Below, one piece after another: positions 34,564-43,134 of a DNA stretch of 61,604 bases. The DNA is from a virus. The notes under the pieces were generated by a model. It made no database searches, had not been told where the DNA came from, and was given only the letters and a program-made list of their open reading frames with translations. A program made the translations under genes and the position numbers. Every line of letters starts with the position of its first letter. The stretch's first letter is position 1. The DNA lies in the IMG/VR virus record IMGVR_UViG_3300043773_000773, positions 1 through 61,604 of that record; one strand, 5' to 3'.

Positions 34564-35114
34564 TACTTCTTCCTTTTCCAGTGGGGAACGATGCGGTCCT
34601 TCACCTTTTCGACCGCTTCCCCACGCTTGAGCTTGGGGTTTGCCTTCATCTCCTCGCGAACATGCTCGCGGAGGATGCGGGGGTTGATGTCGACTTCCTT
34701 CGGCGGCCCCTTCTGCGGAGGCACGTAGTCGACAATGCCGTGAACCTCGAGGTCGCGCTTCTTGGCGACACGCAGAACATCACCGGCCGAGTCGACCCAC
34801 GCTTCCGGGTCGAGGTGCGCCCGCTTGTCGGCAAGCCCGCCCATGTAGAAGCGGCCGGAGGTGTTGATGCCAGCCGCCTGCGCCTGCTGGACGAGCAGGG
34901 CCGCCTGCTTCTTGGGCATCCCGTTCAGCCACTCGCCAGCGTATCGGCCCTGCATGAACGCCCGGTCGGTGCCGCGAGTTCCAGGCGGCGCGCGCAGAGC
35001 GCACATCTCGGCAAAGCGGGGGTTCTGGCCGTCCTGCACCATGCGGACGTAGTGCGACCGCACCTCCGAAGAGGCTCTGGCGATGTCCGGCGGAAGCTCG
35101 ATCGTGTCGCTCAT
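34563..35114 (-). CDS. Conserved structural-module protein (183 aa)
   Basis: ATG codons at 35123 and 35114 are both possible; the second begins the conserved-looking D-T-I-E-L-P-P segment. The core reads A-P-P-G-T-R-G-T-D-R-A-F-M-Q-G-R, then a helical region G-M-P-K-K-Q-A-A-L-L-V-Q-Q, and a basic C terminus. Similar proteins occur next to portals in phages but have no assigned role. A degenerate GGRCATRAATCC element adjoins its start. Confidence 0.55.
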   Translation of the reverse strand: MSDTIELPPDIARASSEVRSHYVRMVQDGQNPRFAEMCALRAPPGTRGTDRAFMQGRYAGEWLNGMPKKQAALLVQQAQAAGINTSGRFYMGGLADKRAHLDPEAWVDSAGDVLRVAKKRDLEVHGIVDYVPPQKGPPKEVDINPRILREHVREEMKANPKLKRGEAVEKVKDRIVPHWKRKK

Positions 35115-35124
35115 GGCACCCATA

Positions 35125-35136
35125 GGTTTGTGTCCC
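35125..35136 (-). promoter_or_regulatory. Candidate late promoter element, copy 4 (degenerate)
   Basis: The minus strand reads GGGACACAAACC between the portal stop and the next start. It differs from the GGRCATRAATCC consensus at two positions and is the weakest of the six elements. Confidence 0.35.
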
Positions 35137-35137
35137 G

Positions 35138-37168
35138 TCAGCCCTGCATTTCTGGCGGCACCTGCGGAACGTCGGTCGGTGGTGCATCTGGCGGCGGTCC
35201 AGCCTCAGGAGGCACCCCACCCGCCCCCTCCGCACCAGCAGGCGGTCCCGGAGGCGTCCCTTCCGGCGGCTGCGGCGCAGGAGGGGGCGGGATCAGATAC
35301 GGCTTGGCGTCAATATCGAGGCTGTCGGCCCAGTCGGTAATGAGCGCGTTGAGCGGGTCCACAACGCCCATCGGCACCAGCCCTTGCAGAATCGGACCCA
35401 GCGTCTGGAGGGCCGCCTGCATCTGCTCGACGCGGGTTGCCTTGTTGGGCTTCCTGGCAGACCCCGCCTCGATCCGGTACTCGAACTCTCGTGCCAGGAT
35501 CGCCGGGTCCAGCGGCTTGACATGCTGCGCCCATGCCGCAGCGCCAAGCGGGCCGATGATCGGCTCCACATCCGTCGGCTCCAAGAGCCAGCGGGCCGCA
35601 AACGCCTCCCTGCGAGCCAGCAGGCTCATGGCGTCTTCGAGCCGGTTTGCCATGTCGTCCGGCCTGACGCTCAGTTGCTCGGCCTTCACGGTCGCCTCTG
35701 TGGCGCTCCGTATCTGGCTGGAGGTCATGGCGTAGGCGAGTTCGGTGAGTCCGACACGCTTGTCGAACATCGCCGTCACAGCCTCCAGAATCTTCCACAA
35801 CTCCGGCGACACCTCCGGAAGCTGGAACACCGAGATGAGGTCGTTCACGCTGCGGCCAAGAGTCTCGCTGATCTCCACGACCTTGAAGCCCTTCTCGGAC
35901 CCAGACAGGATTTGATCCTTGATGTCTTGGTCGGCGGCCTTGCTCACGCCAAGCAGCGTCTCGCAACTCACGGCCACGCGCTGGGCGATGAACGACAGCG
36001 CAAAGTTGATGAACCGAAGCTCGCCGATGCCCGGCTTGATGTGCGAAATCGGCCAGATGTATCCCGGCTTGCGGTGGAAGTCGAGCGGCACGAACGGCCA
36101 GCCATTGGCCTCTGTCCAGAACGGGATCGGCCACTGCACCGAGCGGAACAGGTCTGGCGGAACGCCAGCCGACTCGTCGACCGGAGCCTCTAACATCGAC
36201 GGCGGCATGTTGAGCGGGAAGTCCACGCCCTCGCACACCACGACGTAGCAGTTCTCGCCAAGCCCGTCGAAGGCGCCGACAAGGTCTTTCGGCATGTCCT
36301 TCAGCCGGTCGCCAAGCCCCGTCTTGCTCCAGACCTTCCAGTACGTGACAAGCTCGTTGCTCTTGCCAACGCGGCGGCCCTTGTACTGGGCGTCATCGTC
36401 GCCGAACACCTGATGGTCGGCGTCGGCGTCGATTGGCTTGACGCCCTCCAAGTGGCCCTTGAGTTGGTCGCGGTCCAAGCCGTACTGGCGAGCCACAACG
36501 TCGATCGGGTGCGTGCAGCGCCGGGCGCACCACGTGATGTCCTCGATCTCGGTGGCGTCCGGGTCCATCGTGAAGTTGTCGACGCTGTCGGCAAACGACC
36601 CCACGAGAGCCATGTTGGTGCCGGGAAGCTGGACAAGCTCCGTCCACCACACGCCCATGCCCTTGATGATCGCCTCGTCCACGACCCGGCGGCTGTGCGT
36701 CTTGAGGTCAAGCTCGTTCGGCGTGTAGTTGAGGTATCGCTCCATCAACAGCGCCGCAACTTTCCTCACCTCCGACAGTTGCATCGTCTGCTGCGCGGCC
36801 TGCTGGTACGCCATCATGCTGGCGTCGTCCATCACGCCTACAACCTCCGGCGTCACAAACGGGTACCTCGCGGGCGTCACGTTCCGAACCGGATTGCGGT
36901 GGTAGATCACGCTGCCGAACAGCTTGACGGCCTCGAACACGCGGTTGCACTGCATGCGAAACGCCGGAGGCGCGATCGTGCGGTTGTAGCCGTACTCGTG
37001 CTTGGCGTACGTGTCTTTCCAGAACCAGTTGTGAGGACCGTCAAAGAACGACATCGCCTCCTGCGCATCCTGCGTGAAGGGGCGCTTGTGCTTCAGAGAC
37101 AGTTCGATCTTCTTGATCCAGCCCTGCGCAATGGCGCGCAGGGCGTCCTCACCCGTTCTTGGTTCCAC
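35138..37168 (-). CDS. Portal protein
   Basis: I start at the GTG at 37168 behind AAGGAAG; a TTG nine codons upstream also fits. The 676-residue protein is mostly helical with an N-terminal F-F-D-G-P-H-N-W-F-W-K, a central W-P-I-P-F-W...F-Y-P element and a helical region with E-L-A-Y-A-M-T-S-S-Q-I-R-S-A-T-E-A typical of portal stems and wings. A Pro-rich tail closes it. Position directly after large terminase and a 119-residue gene, and length, fit a podoviral portal. No catalytic motif is expected. Confidence 0.75.
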   Translation of the reverse strand: MEPRTGEDALRAIAQGWIKKIELSLKHKRPFTQDAQEAMSFFDGPHNWFWKDTYAKHEYGYNRTIAPPAFRMQCNRVFEAVKLFGSVIYHRNPVRNVTPARYPFVTPEVVGVMDDASMMAYQQAAQQTMQLSEVRKVAALLMERYLNYTPNELDLKTHSRRVVDEAIIKGMGVWWTELVQLPGTNMALVGSFADSVDNFTMDPDATEIEDITWCARRCTHPIDVVARQYGLDRDQLKGHLEGVKPIDADADHQVFGDDDAQYKGRRVGKSNELVTYWKVWSKTGLGDRLKDMPKDLVGAFDGLGENCYVVVCEGVDFPLNMPPSMLEAPVDESAGVPPDLFRSVQWPIPFWTEANGWPFVPLDFHRKPGYIWPISHIKPGIGELRFINFALSFIAQRVAVSCETLLGVSKAADQDIKDQILSGSEKGFKVVEISETLGRSVNDLISVFQLPEVSPELWKILEAVTAMFDKRVGLTELAYAMTSSQIRSATEATVKAEQLSVRPDDMANRLEDAMSLLARREAFAARWLLEPTDVEPIIGPLGAAAWAQHVKPLDPAILAREFEYRIEAGSARKPNKATRVEQMQAALQTLGPILQGLVPMGVVDPLNALITDWADSLDIDAKPYLIPPPPAPQPPEGTPPGPPAGAEGAGGVPPEAGPPPDAPPTDVPQVPPEMQG

Positions 37169-37508
37169 CGTTTTGCTTCCTTGCAAGGGCAACCTGTTCC
37201 GTCAGGCTGGCGATCTGAGACATCAACCCGTCGAGCTTCTTGGACTGGGCGGTCTGCGGCGAATACTCCCAGCATCCCCACTGCCGCCAATCGGCGTTCT
37301 CTTGCAGTCCGGGATCGTCGCGGTGCCGCACGGACGGCTTCTCCTGAAAGCCCGCATACGGGCTGAACGTCAGGATGCACACCGTGCTCACGCCCGGGCG
37401 CTGCACGATCCAGCCCAGCACGGGCTCCGCGCAGGTGAGCGGGTCGTGATACCAGTACACGCTGTCGCCAATCCGAACTGGCGGCTGGCTAAAGGATTCG
37501 GCTTCCAT
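37149..37508 (-). CDS. Conserved small phage protein between terminase and portal (119 aa)
   Basis: The start has GGAGCAAAG upstream and overlaps the end of the terminase gene. The first 90 residues are beta-rich with G-D-S-V-Y-W-Y-H-D-P and W-G-C-W-E-Y-S-P elements; the last 30 form a helix (S-Q-I-A-S-L-T-E-Q-V-A-L-A). The helix could bind terminase or portal. No known function. Confidence 0.6.
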   Translation of the reverse strand: MEAESFSQPPVRIGDSVYWYHDPLTCAEPVLGWIVQRPGVSTVCILTFSPYAGFQEKPSVRHRDDPGLQENADWRQWGCWEYSPQTAQSKKLDGLMSQIASLTEQVALARKQNGGTKNG

Positions 37509-39195
37509 ACTTTGCTCCTGACTGCGGGCCTAAGAAGATGAAGTCGTCGGCTTCTGCGGCCATGCGCTTTTTGCGCCTCCGCATCCAGTCGACGTACCAG
37601 GGGTCGGGACCGGCATCCACCTTAGGCTTGTGGTATCGAGGTCGATAGGCACACAAATACTCGAGGCACTGGCAGGCGTGGACTTCGCCCCGCGTATTGG
37701 GCTGGTCGGTCACGACGTACGCCCCAGCCACCAGTTGGGTCTTGTGCTTGTAGCGCCGCAATTCCCGCTCAAGGTCGGGGCAGGCGCTGCGCAGCACACG
37801 CAGCGTCGGCCTCCCTTCTGGGCGGATGTGGAGATAGTTCCGCACTGCCGACATGCGGGCCTGAACGTCGTCGCACCCGGCAATAAAGCTGTGGCCGGTG
37901 GTCTGGCTGGAGACCCCCTGCTTCTTGAGTTCCTCCGTGTACAGTTCGACCGGGAGCCTGCCAGAGCCGATTTCGCGGAGGCGCCCGCCGTGCATGTCGA
38001 TGAGGAAAGCGTAGAAGTTCTGCCCGACGCACTTCTCCCTCATCTTCTCGCCGAAGATGATGGCATTGCAGTTCCGGATGTAGAGCTGGTCGTAGATCAG
38101 GAGCATCGACTCGTCTGGCGGCACGGCTGCGAAAAGCACGGAGGTGACTGCGTGTCCAGGGTCGATGGCGGCGTACCGGCACCAGTCCGAAGGCACCACG
38201 AGATTCTCTAGCTCCGTCCTCTCGTAGCCGTGAACGTGCATGGCGAACGTGGGGTAGCAGAGGATCGAGTCGCTGATGAACTCGCCCTCGCTGCGCATCC
38301 GCAGCACATCCTCGCCAAGCGCCGACCACGCCTCGATACGCTTGCGCTTTTCCCCGTCGTCGATGTGAGGGTTGTCAAGAAAGCGCAGCACGAACTTAAC
38401 GATCGAGGGATTCTCGGCGCCATCCTCCGCGAGCTTGTCGGCGCGCTCCGCAAGCGACTGGAGGGAGTCGTTCTTCGAGTGCGGCATGGCCGACCATGCG
38501 AAGACGCCCTTGCGGTCGGAGAGGCGGGCCTGCATTTCAGGAACCCACGCATCGCCGTTGTTAACGTCCTCGTCGATGTGGACGCGGTTGGCCTGCCAGC
38601 CCTGCGGCGGCTCGCCTTCAGACGAGAAGAAATAAATCTGCCAGCCGTTCGTCAGCGTGCAGGACTGGATGTACCGGGCAGACTTCAGAATCCACGACTT
38701 CTTCGCCACCATGCGCGGCGGGATCAGCGGGGGCGCAGGCTTGGCGTCCTTCTCGCGCGCTGCGTCTGTCACGGGGTTGTACGCGCGCCACTCGCCTGTC
38801 TGCTCGTCCTTGATGATCTTGAACGCCCCAGCCATGAACAGCATGGGGTAGACGACAAGGCCGATGTGCTTCCAGTCCTTGCCGACGATGGCGAGGATGC
38901 CGTCCTTTTCCGGGTACTTGCCGTGCGGGTCTTTGCCGCACACAGCCCGAGCGTCCTCTACGAACGTGCAAAGCGACTTGCCGGAGCGATTGCCGCCCAG
39001 AACCAGAATCTCACTCGCCTTGCACTCGTGGACTTCCTCCTGCTTCGGGGTGGGCATGTAGAGCTTCAGCGCCTCGATCCGGCGGCTCGCCAGTTCCGCC
39101 TGCATCTCCTTCAACTCGCCCTGCTGGAACGCCCCCAATCGCTTGACGGACGGCAGCGGCGAAATCTGCGGGGGTTTCCGGCGCGACTTGGACAT
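37489..39195 (-). CDS. terL: Terminase large subunit
   Basis: The 568-residue protein shows the ATPase Walker A G-G-N-R-S-G-K-S (67-74) and Walker B V-H-I-D-E-D (205-210). The nuclease domain has Y-A-A-I-D-P-G-H (Asp345) and F-L-I-D-M-H-G (Asp400) as likely metal ligands. It translocates and cuts DNA during packaging. The ATG is preceded by GGGAGGATTCCTCA and lies 185 bases inside the upstream gene, an unusually long overlap. Its type among headful or cos terminases cannot be set from this alone. Confidence 0.9.
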   Translation of the reverse strand: MSKSRRKPPQISPLPSVKRLGAFQQGELKEMQAELASRRIEALKLYMPTPKQEEVHECKASEILVLGGNRSGKSLCTFVEDARAVCGKDPHGKYPEKDGILAIVGKDWKHIGLVVYPMLFMAGAFKIIKDEQTGEWRAYNPVTDAAREKDAKPAPPLIPPRMVAKKSWILKSARYIQSCTLTNGWQIYFFSSEGEPPQGWQANRVHIDEDVNNGDAWVPEMQARLSDRKGVFAWSAMPHSKNDSLQSLAERADKLAEDGAENPSIVKFVLRFLDNPHIDDGEKRKRIEAWSALGEDVLRMRSEGEFISDSILCYPTFAMHVHGYERTELENLVVPSDWCRYAAIDPGHAVTSVLFAAVPPDESMLLIYDQLYIRNCNAIIFGEKMREKCVGQNFYAFLIDMHGGRLREIGSGRLPVELYTEELKKQGVSSQTTGHSFIAGCDDVQARMSAVRNYLHIRPEGRPTLRVLRSACPDLERELRRYKHKTQLVAGAYVVTDQPNTRGEVHACQCLEYLCAYRPRYHKPKVDAGPDPWYVDWMRRRKKRMAAEADDFIFLGPQSGAKYGSRIL

Positions 39196-39688
39196 TGAGG
39201 AATCCTCCCTGAATGCTCATGGCAATGCGGCTCAGCCGCTGATCGAGTTCGCTCTCAAGCTCCTCGTCGCTCCACTGGGTGAGCGGCTTCTTGGCGCCCC
39301 CCAATTCGGTGTTCTTCGTGACGAGACGAACGATGCCTTCGAGTAGCTTGGTGCGATGGGAGCCGCCGGGAGGGGCGTCGAAATACTGCTTCACCATCAT
39401 GGCGGCGAACCCGCTGGAGCCTCCGAAGTAGTCCATCAGCCGTTCCAGCAGTTCGCTGGAGTGCGGGATGTTCTCCCCTCCCCTGCCAGCAGCCTTCGTG
39501 AACGCGCTCAGGGCGCCGTCCTCGATGGCCTTCATGTCTGCGGCCTTCTGCTTGCGCTTCTTGCCCCTGTTCACCTTCGCCCGGCAGGCGAGGCAGCGTG
39601 CGTCCCACGTGCCGTCCTTCTTGACGCGGAAGTGGTCCCGCGTGTGCGGGAACTGCTGGCCGCAATCGGTGCAGGTCTTGTCGGCCAT
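39011..39688 (-). CDS. Zinc-knuckle protein, probable terminase small subunit
   Basis: The N terminus has C-x-x-C-G (residues 5-9) and C-L-A-C (residues 32-35), a four-Cys zinc knuckle for DNA binding. A helical middle follows with L-L-E-R-L-M-D-Y-F-G-G and W-S-D-E-E-L-E-S-E-L. The last 60 residues overlap the start of terL out of frame. Location immediately before terL suggests the small terminase, although a typical HTH is not obvious. A different DNA-binding role is possible. Confidence 0.55.
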   Translation of the reverse strand: MADKTCTDCGQQFPHTRDHFRVKKDGTWDARCLACRAKVNRGKKRKQKAADMKAIEDGALSAFTKAAGRGGENIPHSSELLERLMDYFGGSSGFAAMMVKQYFDAPPGGSHRTKLLEGIVRLVTKNTELGGAKKPLTQWSDEELESELDQRLSRIAMSIQGGFLNVQVAPETPADFAAAVRQAIGGVPAGRVEGDAGGTGEPPDRGAEALHAHPEAGGSPRVQGE

Positions 39689-39689
39689 G

Positions 39690-39956
39690 TCAGCAGTTCC
39701 ATGCCCGCAGGGACTTGTTGATGCGGCTGTCTGGGTCGCTGGCCGTCTCCTTGCTCGTCAGCTTCTTCTTCATGCCCTCCATCCGGGCGCAGAAGGAGTC
39801 ACGCCGGGAGCCACCCTCTGGCTGTGGCGGCTTGAGGTTGGCGTTGTTCGCGCGGTTGTAGGCCGCGCGCCCAGCGGCATTGAGTCCACCGTCAGGGTCT
39901 TGCCCCTCCTTGCGGGTCCACACCTCAGAGCGCAGCTTGCGGATGCGATCACTCAT
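39690..39956 (-). CDS. Conserved phage protein with F-C-A-R-M and K-x-L-T-S motifs (88 aa)
   Basis: The sequence contains G-G-L-N-A-A-G-R-A-A-Y-N-R, L-K-P-P-Q-P, S-F-C-A-R-M-E-G-M-K-K-K-L-T-S and D-P-D-S-R-I-N-K-S-L-R-A-W-N-C. This set is widespread in phages as a short protein near terminase. Basic and small, it may bind DNA or help packaging; no function is established to my knowledge. It overlaps the next gene upstream by four bases. Confidence 0.7.
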   Translation of the reverse strand: MSDRIRKLRSEVWTRKEGQDPDGGLNAAGRAAYNRANNANLKPPQPEGGSRRDSFCARMEGMKKKLTSKETASDPDSRINKSLRAWNC

Positions 39957-40162
39957 CGGTCTGCCTGGGGGACGGACGTAATCATCGGCGCCATGCCAGT
40001 GCGCGGCGGCGGCACGTTGCCAGCCCCCACTTCGCGCTTGGCCTTGAAGCCCTCAAGCTCCGGGAAGTCGAGCAGGCCCGCCTTGTGAAGCTGCGCCATG
40101 ATCGACTGGCGGTCGCCGTCATGGAACTGCGTCATGGCATCAGGATCGCCGGGCATCGCCAT
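39953..40162 (-). CDS. Unknown 69-residue protein
   Basis: The ATG at 40162, with GGGAG upstream, is preferred over the longer open frame, whose extension overlaps the decoration gene. The helix around H-D-G-D-R-Q-S-I-M-A-Q-L-H-K-A-G-L-L is the only marked element; Pro-rich ends. Part of the head module. Confidence 0.5.
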   Translation of the reverse strand: MAMPGDPDAMTQFHDGDRQSIMAQLHKAGLLDFPELEGFKAKREVGAGNVPPPRTGMAPMITSVPQADR

Positions 40163-40250
40163 TGAAGAAACTCCCGAAGTGCAAAAAGAAGGCCGCAGGG
40201 GGGCGTCCCGTCCCTCCTGCGGCCAGTCGTCGCGACGATGATGACAAGAA

Positions 40251-40787
40251 TCAGAAGCCAGCCGCCGTGCGGACGAGAATCCGACCGGAGGTCGTGGCGC
40301 TCGTGTCGATGGCGTAGCCGAGCAGGGCGTTGGCGCCTTGCGCAGCAGCCGAACCAGCCGTAGCCGAAGGGCCGTAGGCCGCACCGGCAGACACGCTGGT
40401 CGCGGTCTTCGTCACCGTCGAGGGACCACGAACCACGAGCCAGAACACCTCGTTGTTCGGCACGCCAGCAGCGGGGAGGTACTCGTCCACCACGCCCATG
40501 AGGACCGTAGCGGCAACGGCACCGCCGTCCACCTCCGTCAGGATCGCCGAGTCCTTGAACTTGGCAACCGCGCCGGGAAGCAGAGCGGAACCGCTCGTGT
40601 TCTTCACCGCGATGCACTCGACCGTCCGATTGCTCTTGATCGCGCCCGTCTTCGGGTCTTCGTCGCGAAACACCTTGCGGGTGCCCACGACGGTCGATCC
40701 GTCGCCATTCTCGGCCTCGTACATCGTCACGGTGATGCCAAGCGTCTGGCCTCGACCGAAACCGGGATCAGCAGTCAACGTACTCAT
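40251..40787 (-). CDS. Capsid decoration/stabilising-like protein (178 aa)
   Basis: Beta-rich, Ala/Gly/Thr-rich protein directly downstream of the major capsid gene. It contains V-K-N-T-S-G-S-A-L-L-P-G-A-V and a V-D-E-Y-L-P-A-A-G-V-P-N-N-E-V-F-W-L-V-V-R-G-P element, common in phage head decoration and head-fibre proteins. Strong AAGGAG site. The assignment rests on position and composition. Confidence 0.6.
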   Translation of the reverse strand: MSTLTADPGFGRGQTLGITVTMYEAENGDGSTVVGTRKVFRDEDPKTGAIKSNRTVECIAVKNTSGSALLPGAVAKFKDSAILTEVDGGAVAATVLMGVVDEYLPAAGVPNNEVFWLVVRGPSTVTKTATSVSAGAAYGPSATAGSAAAQGANALLGYAIDTSATTSGRILVRTAAGF

Positions 40788-40817
40788 CTGCTAGGGAACT
40801 CCTTCTTGGGCTCTGGG

Positions 40818-41936
40818 TCAGGCGAGGGCAGCGAACTTCACAAAGTTGCGCGGAGACTTCATCTTGATGTTGGCGAGGACCGACACGGCGTAGCGGTAGC
40901 TGGAGAGTTCCTCGTTGTAGAACGGTCCCTCAGCCTCCATAAGCTGCCCGGTCATCACCTTCATCTCCATGTTGCCGATCGAGAGGGCATAGCCCACACC
41001 CGACGGCACGGCGTAGTCCGACGCGGTTTCGATGCCGTCGATTTCGACCACATCGCCGAAGCCGTAGGACTTCAGGCCGTTCGTCTTCGACACGATCGCC
41101 CGCTCGCGAGCATCCAGCCGGTTCAGGAACTGGATGTACATCTCGCGATCGAGCAGGATCATGTCGATCTGGTTCTCGCGAGTGTCATTCCGCTTCGCGT
41201 GGTTGACCGACGCGCGGATCGCCTCGATGCACTGATCCTTCCACGTGGCAGTTGCGCCGCCGAACGCGGTGCTGGTGTAGTTGCACACCAGCGGCGACCA
41301 GAAGTCGTACTCGGGGTCGACCGGCACTCGCGGCCACGAGCCCGTCGCGAGCTGCGAGCCAGCGTACTGGCCGAGACCCGTCTTCAGACCGGCGTATTCG
41401 TCAGCCGGGAAGCCGAACGGATCAGCCGCATTGGCCGTCCGCTGCGCGCCCGTCCCCACGTTCACCGTGCCGTTGACGGCGAACATCGACTCCAGGCCCA
41501 TCCAGCGATTGTCGTTGCCGCTGGCGTAGCCGTCGATGAACACTTCCTTGCTGAGGTGCGACTCCATCGACTCCCGGAGGCGGTTCGCCATTTTCCCGGC
41601 AACGTCGATGAGTTGGGCCTGACCGCGATTCTCAAGCATCTCACGCTTGCTGATCTGGTCGGTCACGCTGTACCCCCGATACGGGAGGTAGGCGCGCTGC
41701 CAGAGCGCATGGCGTGCGAAAACGCGAGGCGACTCACCCGTGTAAGACGACACGGGGATGTCGCGGTAGCGGACCTGCCAGTCGAAACCACGACCTCCCT
41801 GATTCATGGCGACGTTGCCGTTCGCCTGAAGTGCAGCGAAGACCTTGTACTTGCGGAAGGTGGTCTGCTCCTCTTCCTTCAAATGCAGGGTCAGGGTAGT
41901 GCCGATAGACCGTGCCCAATCTACGCTCGACGCCAT
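40818..41936 (-). CDS. Major capsid protein
   Basis: The 372-residue protein has the length and pattern of an HK97-fold capsid protein: an N-terminal arm, R-D-I-P-V-S-S-Y, W-Q-R-A-Y-L-P-Y-R-G-Y around residue 85, a long spine helix and a beta-rich C-terminal P-domain ending S-P-R-N-F-V-K-F-A-A-L. It lies between a scaffold-like gene and a decoration-like gene. Codon use is strongly biased to GC-ending codons, as in highly expressed genes. The exact capsid family is not determined here. Confidence 0.8.
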   Translation of the reverse strand: MASSVDWARSIGTTLTLHLKEEEQTTFRKYKVFAALQANGNVAMNQGGRGFDWQVRYRDIPVSSYTGESPRVFARHALWQRAYLPYRGYSVTDQISKREMLENRGQAQLIDVAGKMANRLRESMESHLSKEVFIDGYASGNDNRWMGLESMFAVNGTVNVGTGAQRTANAADPFGFPADEYAGLKTGLGQYAGSQLATGSWPRVPVDPEYDFWSPLVCNYTSTAFGGATATWKDQCIEAIRASVNHAKRNDTRENQIDMILLDREMYIQFLNRLDARERAIVSKTNGLKSYGFGDVVEIDGIETASDYAVPSGVGYALSIGNMEMKVMTGQLMEAEGPFYNEELSSYRYAVSVLANIKMKSPRNFVKFAALA

Positions 41937-41949
41937 TTCGTTTTACCTT

Positions 41950-43086
41950 TCAAGAGATGCCGTCGCGCTGAAGCTGCTTCGCGAGACGTTGCTCAAAAGT
42001 CATCGGTGCCTGTGGTGCGCGAGGGTCGCTGGTTCCCGTACTCCGACTCGGATTACGAGAGGCTTCCCTCCTAAGGAACTCTATGTCTTTCTGAGCCTGA
42101 CTTGGGGCATCGGGTGATGCAGAAACCGGCGCAGAAACCGGCACCGCAGGGGGCGCGGCGAGCGCGGTTTGCTGCGGTAATCCAGCCTCAAACGCGCTGC
42201 GCTGCGCAGTCTGCGCCTGCATCGCACGCAGCCTGTTGTGCAGGTCTAATTCCACTTTCATCGTGGCGTATTCCCAGCGCGCTTCAGCGCTCTGGATGCC
42301 AAGCGAGGCGGCCTCGTTGATGTAGCCCTCGATGGCTTGGCCCTCCTCAGTGGGCGTCTTGCCATCGGCCTCGTAGAGCCAGTCGCGATTCTCCTGCTCC
42401 AGCGACGAGACGTACTGCTGGGCGTGCGCCTCCTCGAACTGGGCCTGGACGATCTGCTGAGCCTGCTGCTGGGCGATTTCCTGAATCATCGGCCCGATCG
42501 CCTCCTCAGGGTTGGTGAGGAACTTCTGGGCGAAGTCAGCCTTGTACTTCTGGTACTCGTACAGAGAGTGCTTGGCGTCGAGCGGAGCCTCCGGCGAGAT
42601 GACTTCCCGGCCGTTCTCGTCCCGGACGAGGTACTGCTTGTACGATTCGCGGACTTCGGGCGGATTCCACCACTTTTTCACCGCCTCCGCAGCAGATGCT
42701 CTCTCTACGTTGGCGGGCTGCTGCTGGGAGGAGAGCCATCGCTGGAAGGATTCTCGATGCTGCTGGAATTGCTCGAAGGGCTCTCGCTGCTGGAGGTACT
42801 GCTGGGCGTATGGGATGTACTGCTGGTATTGGGCAAGAGCTTGAGTTGCTGCTTTCTCGCGCTCCATCGAAGAGTAGAGGCGGCGTGCAATCGCAGTGTC
42901 GTCCTGCCCCTGGAAGTCAGGGAGAGTGCGGAAGGCATCCCACACCGTCTGCTGAGGCGGTGCAGAAGCCGCCGCAGGTGAAGTTTCCGTCGGCGTGGAT
43001 GCACTGGCGCTCTCCGGCGCAGAGGTGTACTCGGGCGTGCTGTCTACGACTTCGCTCTCGACGACCGCAGATTCTTCCATCGACAT
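41950..43086 (-). CDS. Scaffolding-like protein (378 aa)
   Basis: Acidic, Gln/Ala/Glu-rich and mostly helical with long coiled-coil stretches (A-L-A-Q-Y-Q-Q-Y-I-P, A-Q-Q-Q-A-Q-Q-I-V-Q-A-Q). A disordered Pro/Ser/Val N terminus and a Pro-rich linker precede a C-terminal helix (F-E-Q-R-L-A-K-Q-L-Q-R-D). It sits immediately upstream of the capsid gene, the classic place for a scaffold. The GGRCATRAATCC element lies 15 bases before its ATG. No protease domain is visible. Confidence 0.65.
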   Translation of the reverse strand: MSMEESAVVESEVVDSTPEYTSAPESASASTPTETSPAAASAPPQQTVWDAFRTLPDFQGQDDTAIARRLYSSMEREKAATQALAQYQQYIPYAQQYLQQREPFEQFQQHRESFQRWLSSQQQPANVERASAAEAVKKWWNPPEVRESYKQYLVRDENGREVISPEAPLDAKHSLYEYQKYKADFAQKFLTNPEEAIGPMIQEIAQQQAQQIVQAQFEEAHAQQYVSSLEQENRDWLYEADGKTPTEEGQAIEGYINEAASLGIQSAEARWEYATMKVELDLHNRLRAMQAQTAQRSAFEAGLPQQTALAAPPAVPVSAPVSASPDAPSQAQKDIEFLRREASRNPSRSTGTSDPRAPQAPMTFEQRLAKQLQRDGIS

Positions 43087-43101
43087 GGGTAGATTCCCTG
43101 T

Positions 43102-43114
43102 GGATTCATGGCCT
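43102..43114 (-). promoter_or_regulatory. Candidate late promoter element GGCCATGAATCC, copy 3
   Basis: The minus strand reads AGGCCATGAATCC, 15 bases before the scaffold ATG at 43086, followed by a separate AGGGAA site. It would drive scaffold, capsid and decoration genes. Confidence 0.5.
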
Positions 43115-43134
43115 GGACGGGCTGCGGGGCAGCG

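Noticed and set aside
40338-42074. Large plus-strand ORF opposite the capsid and scaffold genes
   Set aside because: It is antisense to the clearly real capsid and decoration genes, and its composition is the Arg/His/Ala-rich type produced by GC-rich codon bias.
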